Source: an uncultured bacterium
GTDB taxonomy: Bacteria; Planctomycetota; Phycisphaerae; Phycisphaerales; SM1A02
Reading direction: 5' to 3'
NCBI GenBank assembly: GCA_903914045.1
Contig: CAIWNO010000277.1
Span: 1 to 8,977, forward strand
Length of the DNA stretch: 8,977 nucleotides
Part shown: positions 1 to 6,336 of the stretch, one piece after another
How the letters are laid out: the number at the start of each line of letters is the position of its first letter
Position numbering within the stretch: the first letter of the stretch is position 1
Program-made: the position numbers and the translations under genes
Notes under the pieces: generated by a model
The model's input: only the letters and a program-made list of their open reading frames with translations
Told to the model about the DNA's origin: nothing
The model's database searches: none

Positions 1-746
1 CTTGGTTGAAAAAGAGTGGCGCGCAAATAGTCCACGCCGGAGGAGCCGCCGGTTCCAGTCTTTGTGCCAATGGTGCGCTCCACCATCTTCACATGTCGAT
101 AGCGCCACTCTTGAATGCCCTCGTCAAAGTCGACCAGCATTTCGCACATGCCGCGCAAAGGTCCTGGCGTGTGGTAAACGCGCAGCAGCAACTCTTGAAG
201 TTCCACATTGGCGATGGTGCTTGCGGTCGGGTCGTATTGCAGCGCGGAAACAGGCACATTGTGCTCCATTTTTGCCAGGCATAGCACAAAGCCCGACCAG
301 AGCGTGGGAAGTTTGGCATGTTCTTGCAGCGCCATGCGCTCGGCGCTTGCGGCGGGGTAGCGCTCAATCACTTTCAGATTTCGTTTGCCTAGGAAAAATT
401 CAAACGCGCGAAATTGCCAACTTTGAAATCCACTGGCGTTGGTCAGGAAACTTCGAAATGCCAGGAACGAAACCGGCGTCATGGTTTCCAACACATCAAT
501 TTGCGCCACCATGGTCTTGAGAATCTTCAGCATGCGCGCCAACGTGGACGCCGCCTCCTCCAAGCGCCCTTGAACAAAAAGTTCCCGCAAGTGTTGGCCT
601 TCGTGCAATTGCTGCTTGAACCACAGTTCATACACCTGATGAATGATGATGAATAAAGTTTCATCATGCTCCACCGGCGTGCCGACGGGTTGTTGCAGCG
701 AAAGAAGCTCTTGAACTTTTAGATATTGACCGTAGGTGATGTCCAC
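1..746 (-). CDS. kynA: Tryptophan 2,3-dioxygenase (TDO), C-terminus cut by the left window edge
   Basis: This heme enzyme opens the indole ring of L-tryptophan with O2 to give N-formylkynurenine, the first step of the kynurenine pathway, in the cytoplasm. The translation carries the family's landmarks. From the GTG at 746, these are an N-terminal ITYGQYL segment at residues 3-9 and HDETLFIIIHQ at 27-37, whose F32 and H36 match the substrate-pocket Phe and His of characterised bacterial TDOs. GFQSWQFR at 106-113 supplies the substrate-binding Arg R113. RHVKMVERTIG follows, with proximal heme ligand H218, and then GTGGSSG at 231-237, with T232. About 248 codons are visible; the usual length is about 260-290, so only a short C-terminal piece is missing. 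The start is uncertain: GTG at 746, TTG at 794 and GTG at 815 are all in frame, none has a good ribosome binding site, and all lie inside the upstream crtN-like gene. The gene is probably co-transcribed with crtN. No link to carotenoids is known. Confidence 0.92.
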   Translation of the reverse strand, partial: MDITYGQYLKVQELLSLQQPVGTPVEHDETLFIIIHQVYELWFKQQLHEGQHLRELFVQGRLEEAASTLARMLKILKTMVAQIDVLETMTPVSFLAFRSFLTNASGFQSWQFRAFEFFLGKRNLKVIERYPAASAERMALQEHAKLPTLWSGFVLCLAKMEHNVPVSALQYDPTASTIANVELQELLLRVYHTPGPLRGMCEMLVDFDEGIQEWRYRHVKMVERTIGTKTGTGGSSGVDYLRATLFQP

Positions 747-2332
747 GGTTGGAGCATACCGCTGTGGCGAGTTGATGGAGTGTCTAGCGCGCAATTCAGG
801 CCAAGCTCCGCGCACAAAAGCCGCGCGGTGATTTGCGATGAGAGGAAGATGACGGGCAACCCAGAGCCTGGATGCGTGCCGCCGCCGACAAACCACACGC
901 CTTCAACGCCGCGCATTTTGTGTTGCGGTCGCTTGTGCAGCATTTGCCCCAGCGTGTGCGCCAAATTAAACGTGGCTCCATATTGAATTCCCTCGGCGGC
1001 CCAATCATTTGGCGTGATGTGTTTCTCAGCGCGGATGCGGCCGCGGATATCGCCAACGCCAAAAATTGTTTCAAGTTGGTCCAGCGTTCGCTCGCGCAAG
1101 GTTGCGCTGCTGGAATTCCAGTCCACGTGATTCACGCCTGGTTGCGTGTTGGGCGTGGGCACCAAAATGTACAGCGCGCTGTGTCCGCTGGGCGCCATCG
1201 AATCGTCAAGGCGCGATGGATTGCAGACATACATGGATGGATCCTCGCTCAACACGCCGTTGCTGGAAATGTCGCGCAAATTTTGCTCGTACTGTCGGCT
1301 GGCGTAAATGGTGTGGTGGGGAAGTTCAACCTCACCGTCCACTCCCAGATACATCATGAAGGTGGAGCAGGAATATTTTTTGCGGTCAATGCTTTGATCG
1401 CTCCATGCGCCGCGCAACGACTCAGGAATCATGCGCTTCATGGCGGCGGAGGCGTCGGCGTTGATGACCACGTGCTTGTGTCGATGCAGCGCGCCGTTCA
1501 CGCGCACGCCCACGGCTTGACGGCCTTCAAATTCTATCTTGTCCACCGGCGAATTAAAATGAAATCGTACGCCAAGCTCCTCGGCAATTTCGCGCATGGC
1601 GTTCATAATGGCGTTGCAGCCGCCGCGCGGATGCCAGATTCCATATTCATATTCAATGAAAGGAAGAATGCTGAAGAGTTCAGGGCACTCGAAGGGGCTC
1701 ATTCCCAAATACTTGCTTTGAAATGAAAGCGCCAGGCGAATGTGCGGATTTTGGAAATAGCCGCGCAGGTGTTCATACAAACTTTGCCACGGTCGAAGAT
1801 GCGCTCCAGCGCGCATGTTGTCCACGCTGCACAAATCCAACACGCTGCGAATGGGACTGCGCAGCAATGGAGTCATGGCCTGCAGCTTGCGGCGGTTGTC
1901 GCTGATAAATTTTAGAAACGCGGGGCCATCATGCGGTTCAATGGCGCTCAGGCGTTGCTCCATCAAGCGCAAATCTTGCGTGGTGTCCAGCGTGATTGGC
2001 GATTGATCAGGCCGCCCAAGCAGCAATCGATACATGGGATCAAGTCGCTGAAGTTCAACGCGCTCGGAAAGTTTGCTGCCCGCGGACGCCAAGATTTCAT
2101 CAAGCACATAGGGCATCATGAAAAAAGTTGGACCGACATCAAAGTGGTATTGACCTTCATCGCCGTCAAGCGTGAGCCGACGCGAGCGACCGCCAACCGC
2201 GGGCTGCGACTCGTAGATATCAACGCTGGCGCCGCTAGCGGCAAGAATAAGCGCCGCGGCTAGTCCGCCAGGACCCGCGCCAACAATGGCGACATCGGAC
2301 ACATGTTGTGAGTGAGGTTGGGGCAAGATCAT
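719..2332 (-). CDS. crtN: CrtN-like 4,4'-diapophytoene (C30 carotenoid) desaturase
   Basis: This is an FAD-dependent carotenoid desaturase of the CrtI/CrtN amine-oxidase superfamily, 537 residues. It probably introduces conjugated double bonds into dehydrosqualene or squalene to make a 4,4'-diapocarotene at the membrane surface. What is seen: an N-terminal dinucleotide-binding motif GAGPGG at residues 18-23 with the ribose-binding acid E41, followed by GGRS; a DVGPTFFMMP block typical of CrtN; a YSCSTFMMYLG block resembling the DYSCSAFLMYIG of Staphylococcus CrtN; and the C-terminal FAD motif VGGGTHPGSGLP at about 482-493. These blocks fit CrtN better than CrtP, which is why this gene is named crtN and the other one crtP. 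The ATG at 2332 was chosen because it sits just before the FAD motif. The frame stays open further upstream to 2506, but that would run across the divergent aldehyde dehydrogenase gene with no family resemblance. The gene is divergent from the aldH operon and overlaps the TDO start. The precise number of desaturations cannot be read from sequence. Confidence 0.85.
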   Translation of the reverse strand: MILPQPHSQHVSDVAIVGAGPGGLAAALILAASGASVDIYESQPAVGGRSRRLTLDGDEGQYHFDVGPTFFMMPYVLDEILASAGSKLSERVELQRLDPMYRLLLGRPDQSPITLDTTQDLRLMEQRLSAIEPHDGPAFLKFISDNRRKLQAMTPLLRSPIRSVLDLCSVDNMRAGAHLRPWQSLYEHLRGYFQNPHIRLALSFQSKYLGMSPFECPELFSILPFIEYEYGIWHPRGGCNAIMNAMREIAEELGVRFHFNSPVDKIEFEGRQAVGVRVNGALHRHKHVVINADASAAMKRMIPESLRGAWSDQSIDRKKYSCSTFMMYLGVDGEVELPHHTIYASRQYEQNLRDISSNGVLSEDPSMYVCNPSRLDDSMAPSGHSALYILVPTPNTQPGVNHVDWNSSSATLRERTLDQLETIFGVGDIRGRIRAEKHITPNDWAAEGIQYGATFNLAHTLGQMLHKRPQHKMRGVEGVWFVGGGTHPGSGLPVIFLSSQITARLLCAELGLNCALDTPSTRHSGMLQPWTSPTVNI

Positions 2333-2449
2333 GTGGGTGTAATTTGCAGTTGCGTTGGGGAGAATGTTAGGCGTGGCTATAAAAAAAAGCGTTGTGAATC
2401 TGTAAGCGCAAGGCAGGCGAATAATGTTGTAGGTTAAACTTAAACTCTC
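2333..2449. other. Divergent intergenic region between crtN and aldH
   Basis: This 117-bp stretch is the only sizeable non-coding DNA in the window, and it must hold the promoters of both the leftward crtN-kynA pair and the rightward aldH-crtP-acyltransferase-crtQ operon. It is AT-richer than its surroundings and contains a run of eight A residues at 2381-2388. A plausible rightward promoter is listed separately. On the leftward strand only a weak TATAGC-like box is visible, with no convincing -35 partner. I saw no strong inverted repeat that would mark an operator. There is no clear Shine-Dalgarno sequence before either start codon. Confidence 0.8.
2355..2383 (+). promoter_or_regulatory. Candidate sigma70-type promoter for the aldH operon
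   Basis: TTGGGG at 2355-2360 and TATAAA at 2378-2383 are separated by 17 bases. The -10 box matches the consensus at five of six positions and the -35 box at three of six. This would start transcription near 2390 and leave a leader of about 60 bases before the aldH ATG at 2450. It is a consensus-based guess only; the host's preferred promoter sequences are unknown. Confidence 0.3.
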
Positions 2450-3910
2450 ATGGGCACTTTGCAGTCTAGACATCCAAGTGCGACTTTTCTTTGGAATGCG
2501 CGCCAAGCCTGGCTGCGCAAGTTCGAGTCAGTTGTCGCATTTCATGCCATGGAAATGGCGCAACAAATTTCCGATGAAATTGGCAAGCCCATAGAAGAGG
2601 CGTATGTCAGCGAGTTGCTGCCATTGATCGCGGCCATCCGTTGGCACAGAAAGCGCGCGCGCGCCATTTTAAAAACGCGGCGCATGGGTGGCAAACCTTG
2701 GTGGATGATGGGTCGATCGTTGCGCGTGAGCAGGGTCCCACTTGGCCGTGTGTTGATCATTGCCACATGGAATTATCCGGTGGGGCTTCTTGGAATTCAA
2801 TTGGTGCAAGCCATTGTCGCGGGCAACACCGTGGTGGTGAAGCCGTCGGAGCGAAGTCCGCGCAGTCAAGCGCAGTTGCTTGACATTGCGCAGGCGTGCG
2901 GCTTGCCAGACGGTGTGTTGCACGTGATTGGCTGTTCGCCGCAAGCGGGCCGCGACGCGCTAGAGGCTGGCGGATTTGACCATGTGATATTCACAGGTGG
3001 AACTTCCACGGGGCGGGCCGTGGCCGCGCATTGCGCCGAGACGTTGACTTCTTCAACATTGGAACTGAGCGGGCAAGATTCCGCGTTTGTGCTTGCCGAC
3101 GCCAACATGATCAAGGCCGCCAAATGTATTTGGATGGCGTGCACCATGAACGCGGGGCAAACATGCATGGCTCCGCGGCGCGTGTTTGTGCTGCGAAGCG
3201 GCTATCGAAAATTTCTTGAAGCGCTGGCGCCGCATGCGGCAGGCGCGCGGCCAGTGCAATTGATCGACCACGCCGCCGCGCAGCGTTGTGAAGAACTTAC
3301 GCGCCAAGCCGTGGCGTGCGGTGCGCGCAGTCTTTCTGGTGTGATGGATGGCGCGCGCGCGGGTTGGTTGCGACCGCTTGCGATTGTGGATTGCCCCATT
3401 GAAGCCAATTTGGTGGAGGGAAATTATTTTGGTCCAGTGCTGGCCGTTGTGCCCGTGGATGATTTCGAACAAGCGCTTGAATTGCATGGCCAAGGCGCGC
3501 ACAATTTGGCGGCCAGTATTTTTACGCGCGACACCCGCCGCATTGTGAATGACGATGAATTGAAATTACGCTTGGGCGTGAGCGTGATCACTTTGAACGA
3601 CTGCGTGTTGCCAACTGGACATCCGGCGCTTGCCATTTCTGGATTTGGTCAAAGCGGTTGGGGCGCAAGCCGTGGCGTTGAGGGATTGATGCATCTCACG
3701 CGCGCCGTCGCCACCACCACTACGGCGCGGTGGCTGCCTGTGGCGGACATGCCAAACGCGAATGCGGTGCGGGGGCTTAGCAAGGTCATCAAATGGATCA
3801 GTGGCGCCAAACCCGTGGCGTGGAAAAATAATTCGGGCGTGTCCATCAATCAACAGGTGTTCAAGCCGCATGACAAGTCGGCGCCATCCAAAAAAGAATT
3901 TTCCAAATGA
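2450..3910 (+). CDS. aldH: Carotenoid-type aldehyde dehydrogenase (diapocarotenal to diapocarotenoic acid)
   Basis: This is an NAD(P)-dependent aldehyde dehydrogenase of 486 residues, the normal family length. Context suggests it oxidises the terminal aldehyde made by the neighbouring CrtP-like enzyme to a carboxylate, as AldH does in staphyloxanthin synthesis and Ald in the Methylomonas C30 pathway. What is seen: WNYP with the oxyanion-hole N108, KPSERSP with cofactor-binding K131, FTGGTSTGR at 181-189, the general-base Glu E205 in LELSG, and the nucleophile C239 in NAGQTCMAP. One oddity: the EXFGPV motif, which normally has a Glu touching the nicotinamide ribose, reads NYFGPV here, with N325 in that place. 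The ATG at 2450 is the first start after an in-frame TAA at 2441-2443. The C-terminus extends some 40 residues past the usual end with a Lys-rich tail. The stop overlaps the crtP start (ATGA). Family assignment is firm; the carotenoid substrate is inferred from neighbours. Confidence 0.85.
   Translation: MGTLQSRHPSATFLWNARQAWLRKFESVVAFHAMEMAQQISDEIGKPIEEAYVSELLPLIAAIRWHRKRARAILKTRRMGGKPWWMMGRSLRVSRVPLGRVLIIATWNYPVGLLGIQLVQAIVAGNTVVVKPSERSPRSQAQLLDIAQACGLPDGVLHVIGCSPQAGRDALEAGGFDHVIFTGGTSTGRAVAAHCAETLTSSTLELSGQDSAFVLADANMIKAAKCIWMACTMNAGQTCMAPRRVFVLRSGYRKFLEALAPHAAGARPVQLIDHAAAQRCEELTRQAVACGARSLSGVMDGARAGWLRPLAIVDCPIEANLVEGNYFGPVLAVVPVDDFEQALELHGQGAHNLAASIFTRDTRRIVNDDELKLRLGVSVITLNDCVLPTGHPALAISGFGQSGWGASRGVEGLMHLTRAVATTTTARWLPVADMPNANAVRGLSKVIKWISGAKPVAWKNNSGVSINQQVFKPHDKSAPSKKEFSK
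3907..3910 (+). promoter_or_regulatory. ATGA stop/start overlap, aldH-crtP
   Basis: The ATG of crtP (3907-3909) shares bases with the TGA stop of aldH (3908-3910). There is no clear Shine-Dalgarno sequence upstream, so re-initiation by ribosomes finishing aldH is the likely route to translation of crtP. This supports a single operon mRNA and fixes the crtP start. Confidence 0.75.
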
Positions 3911-5508
3911 CAAGCAACACATCCAAACCAACGGCCATCATTATTGGCGGCGGACTTGCGGGACTTGCCTCCGCTGTGGAGTTAACCACCGCTGGCTTCG
4001 CCGTGACGGTGGTTGAAAAGAACGCGCACATGGGCGGCAAAATGAATGTGCTTCAGGAGCAGGGTTTCAAGTTTGACATGGGGCCCACCATTCTCACCAT
4101 GCCTGATGTGGTGCGCGGAATAATTCTGCGCAGCGGTCGACGCGTTGAAGATTATTTGCAACTAGTGCGTCTCGATCCGCAGTGGAGATGTTTCTACGAG
4201 GACGGAACACAAATTGATTTGCTTTCAGATGTGGCGGTCATGAAGAGCGCAATGAATAGGCAATTTCCCGGCGCGGCGGTGGGCGAAGGTTGGGAAAAGT
4301 TTGTGGCGTGGAGTCGCCGCATGTACAGCCTGAGCGAGAAGGTTTTCTTTTACAAGGACCTCGAAGGCATTTCAGATTTAATCCGCAAGCCGCCTCCACG
4401 GGGCGGGGGCTTGATGGGTGACGTATTGGCCATGCGTATGCACAGCACGGTGGCGGCGACGGCGCATCGATGGATTCATGAGCCGCATTTGCGCCAACTT
4501 AGCGAGCATTTTCTGCAATATGTGGGGTCAAGTCCATTTCTGGCGCCGGCCATTCTTGGTCTAATCGCGGCGGCGCAAGTGGATCACGGTTGTTGGTACA
4601 GCATGGGGGGCACGCGTCAAGTTGCGAAAAGTTTGGAGCGCATTTTGCGCGAGGAGAACGCCACGCTGCTCAACGGCGTGGGCGTGAAAAAAATTGTGGA
4701 GCAGGGTGGTCAAGCCACTGGTGTTGCGCTAGACGATGGCCGCGAATTGTTGGCCGATGTGGTGGTGAGCAACTGCGATGTGCAGCGCACCTACCGCGAT
4801 CTTGTGTCGTCGCCACGCGGCGCGCGCGAGCAGAAACGCATCGCCAAAAAATATACGCCTGCGTGCAGCGGCGTTGTGTTGTATCTGGGATTGAACCGCC
4901 AATACGACCACATGCTGCATCACAACTTTATGTTTAGTGGTGACTCCACCCAGGAGTTTGATGATATTTACTCCCAGGGAATTCCTGCGCGCGATCCATC
5001 GTTGTATGTGTGCGTTCCAAGCCGCAGCGATGTCACGCAGGCGCCCGCGGGTTGCGAGTCGCTTTATATTTTGGTGCACACGCCGTATTTGCGCGCGCAC
5101 CAAGTGTGGGATGGTCCCGGCGGCTTGCTCGAGCAATATCGCCCTGTGATTCTTGAGAAACTGAAGCGATTTGGAATGCAGGACATTGAGAGCCACATTG
5201 TGGTTGAGAAAAATCTCACGCCAAGTTTAATTGACCGCATGTACAACGCACAGGGCGGCGCCATTTATGGTTTGGCCAGCCACGGCCGTTTGCATGGCGG
5301 CTTCAAGCCGCGCAACCGAAGCCGCGTGTTGCGCAATTTATATATGGCTGGTGGCAGCACCAATCCTGGACCCGGTGTTCCAATGGTTCTTATGAGCGGA
5401 GTGACCGCCGCGCGCGCGGTGTGCGAGGATTGTGGCGTGGTAATTCCAGCCATGCCAACCACCAAGCCCTCATCAACTTCAGCGCAAGAAATGGTCGCCG
5501 CGTTGTGA
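3907..5508 (+). CDS. crtP: CrtP-like diapocarotene terminal-methyl oxidase
   Basis: This is an FAD-dependent member of the CrtI/CrtN/CrtP family, 533 residues. In characterised relatives (Staphylococcus CrtP, Methylomonas CrtNb) the enzyme oxidises the terminal methyl of 4,4'-diaponeurosporene or diapolycopene to an aldehyde rather than desaturating it. What is seen: the dinucleotide-binding motif GGGLAG at residues 14-19 with E37 and then GGKMN; FDMGPTILTMP; QWRCFYEDGTQIDL, close to the QWRSFFPDGTTIDL of Staphylococcus CrtP; YVGSS followed by an APAIL block; GGAIYGL; and the C-terminal FAD motif AGGSTNPGPGVPM at about 481-493. The GGSxNPG form, where desaturases have THPG, and the QWR block are the reasons for calling it an oxidase instead of a second desaturase. 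The start at 3907 lies in an ATGA overlap with aldH, and the stop overlaps the next gene's GTG. Residues after about 510 form a low-complexity Ser/Thr/Pro tail. The oxidase role is a resemblance call, not a catalytic-residue proof. Confidence 0.83.
   Translation: MTSNTSKPTAIIIGGGLAGLASAVELTTAGFAVTVVEKNAHMGGKMNVLQEQGFKFDMGPTILTMPDVVRGIILRSGRRVEDYLQLVRLDPQWRCFYEDGTQIDLLSDVAVMKSAMNRQFPGAAVGEGWEKFVAWSRRMYSLSEKVFFYKDLEGISDLIRKPPPRGGGLMGDVLAMRMHSTVAATAHRWIHEPHLRQLSEHFLQYVGSSPFLAPAILGLIAAAQVDHGCWYSMGGTRQVAKSLERILREENATLLNGVGVKKIVEQGGQATGVALDDGRELLADVVVSNCDVQRTYRDLVSSPRGAREQKRIAKKYTPACSGVVLYLGLNRQYDHMLHHNFMFSGDSTQEFDDIYSQGIPARDPSLYVCVPSRSDVTQAPAGCESLYILVHTPYLRAHQVWDGPGGLLEQYRPVILEKLKRFGMQDIESHIVVEKNLTPSLIDRMYNAQGGAIYGLASHGRLHGGFKPRNRSRVLRNLYMAGGSTNPGPGVPMVLMSGVTAARAVCEDCGVVIPAMPTTKPSSTSAQEMVAAL
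5505..5508 (+). promoter_or_regulatory. GTGA stop/start overlap, crtP-acyltransferase
   Basis: A GTG at 5505-5507, in frame with the acyltransferase, overlaps the crtP stop TGA at 5506-5508. It mirrors the ATGA junction at the other end of crtP and points to translational coupling. It is the main reason for preferring this start over the in-frame ATG at 5421, which would create an 88-base overlap and a 28-residue extension lying over the crtP C-terminus. Confidence 0.6.
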
Positions 5509-6308
5509 GCGGCGACATTCTTGCGGATGCGTGGAACGCGCGCTTCGCCAACATGGTGTGTTGGTACGCCAAGAGGTTGATTGAAAAAAAATTCTACGCG
5601 GTGCGGTTGCTCGCTGAAAATCAACCGGCCTTTGATGCGCTGTCGCGTGAAGAAAACGCCAGCATGTTGATCATGAATCATTGCAGTTGGTGGGACCCAA
5701 TGGTCATGTTGGCGCTGCGACATTTGTATTTTAAGAATCGCACCAATATCACGCCGATGGATCGAACACAGTTGGAGCGGTTTCAATTTTTGCGCAAGTG
5801 TGGTTTATTTGGAATTGATCCAGATCGCGCGGATTCCTTGACGCAGATGACGGAGTATGTGCAAAAACGTTTGGGTGAATTGCCGCGGCCAATGATTTCG
5901 CTGACGCCGCAAGGACGCTTTGTGGATGTGCGCAATGAGGTTCGTCCGCGGCCGGGCGCCTCGGCCATCTTGGCTAAAAATCCCAACATGCGCGCGTGGA
6001 GAATTTCATGTGAGTATGGTTTTTGGCAGGATCAACGCCCTGAAATATTTTTAAGCGTGGCCGAAATTGCGCCGCCCCAAACGCCCTCCACCGCAAGTTG
6101 GCAACGGCAACTTGGCGAGGTCATGGAGTCGCATCAGCGGCTTCTTGCGGAAGCGGTGAAATCGCGCCAGCCCGAATTATTTGAAGCCATTCTTGGCGAC
6201 CGCGGAAATAAAATCCATCCCTTGTATGACTTGTGGCTGAAGGCGCGCGGGAAAAATCCTGGCATTGATATAAAGCATCGGCTTGCGCCAGCCAATCAAC
6301 GGCGCTAA
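5505..6308 (+). CDS. PlsC-fold acyltransferase, probable carotenoid-glycoside acylation
   Basis: This is a 267-residue protein of the lysophospholipid/glycerol-phosphate acyltransferase (PlsC) fold. The HX4D catalytic motif is visible as NHCSWWDP, with H59 and D64 counted from the GTG at 5505. The third conserved block, usually FPEG(T/S), reads TPQGRF at 134-139, with Gln in place of Glu. No obvious long membrane segment is present, so it is probably a peripheral membrane enzyme using acyl-CoA or acyl-ACP. Set between crtP and a CrtQ-like glycosyltransferase gene, its likely job is to esterify a fatty acid to the sugar of the carotenoid glycoside. That is the role played in Staphylococcus by CrtO, an unrelated membrane protein, so the symbol crtO is not used. 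A role in ordinary phospholipid synthesis is the main alternative but is less likely given the coupled operon. An ATG at 5421 is an alternative start. Confidence 0.8.
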   Translation: MSGDILADAWNARFANMVCWYAKRLIEKKFYAVRLLAENQPAFDALSREENASMLIMNHCSWWDPMVMLALRHLYFKNRTNITPMDRTQLERFQFLRKCGLFGIDPDRADSLTQMTEYVQKRLGELPRPMISLTPQGRFVDVRNEVRPRPGASAILAKNPNMRAWRISCEYGFWQDQRPEIFLSVAEIAPPQTPSTASWQRQLGEVMESHQRLLAEAVKSRQPELFEAILGDRGNKIHPLYDLWLKARGKNPGIDIKHRLAPANQRR

Positions 6309-6336
6309 AAGCACAACATGAAATGGCGCGTGCAAC

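Noticed and set aside
2..656. Open frames on the plus strand at the left end (2-520, 414-656)
   Set aside because: The minus-strand frame gives an unmistakable tryptophan dioxygenase over this stretch; the plus-strand frames are low-complexity shadows.
872..1726. 284-codon open frame on the plus strand, antisense to crtN
   Set aside because: It lies wholly inside the crtN-like gene, and its translation resembles no family I know. It is explained by the GC-rich codon bias of the true gene on the other strand.
2333..2506. N-terminal extension of crtN by 58 residues to an ATG at 2506
   Set aside because: It would overlap the divergent aldehyde dehydrogenase gene and remove the intergenic region. 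The extension has no family similarity, and the FAD motif sits correctly just after the ATG at 2332.
2653..2664. Alternating GC tract (also near 3351-3360 and 5410-5418), possible Z-DNA
   Set aside because: The tracts fall in coding sequence and follow from Ala/Arg codons (GCG, CGC) favoured throughout the window; nothing suggests a separate function.
4729..5196. 155-codon minus-strand frame inside crtP
   Set aside because: It is antisense to a well-supported gene and has no recognisable motifs.
5421..5504. Earlier ATG start for the acyltransferase at 5421
   Set aside because: It would add 28 residues fully overlapping the crtP C-terminus. The GTG at 5505 gives a neat 4-base overlap matching the aldH-crtP junction. 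It is kept only as an alternative.
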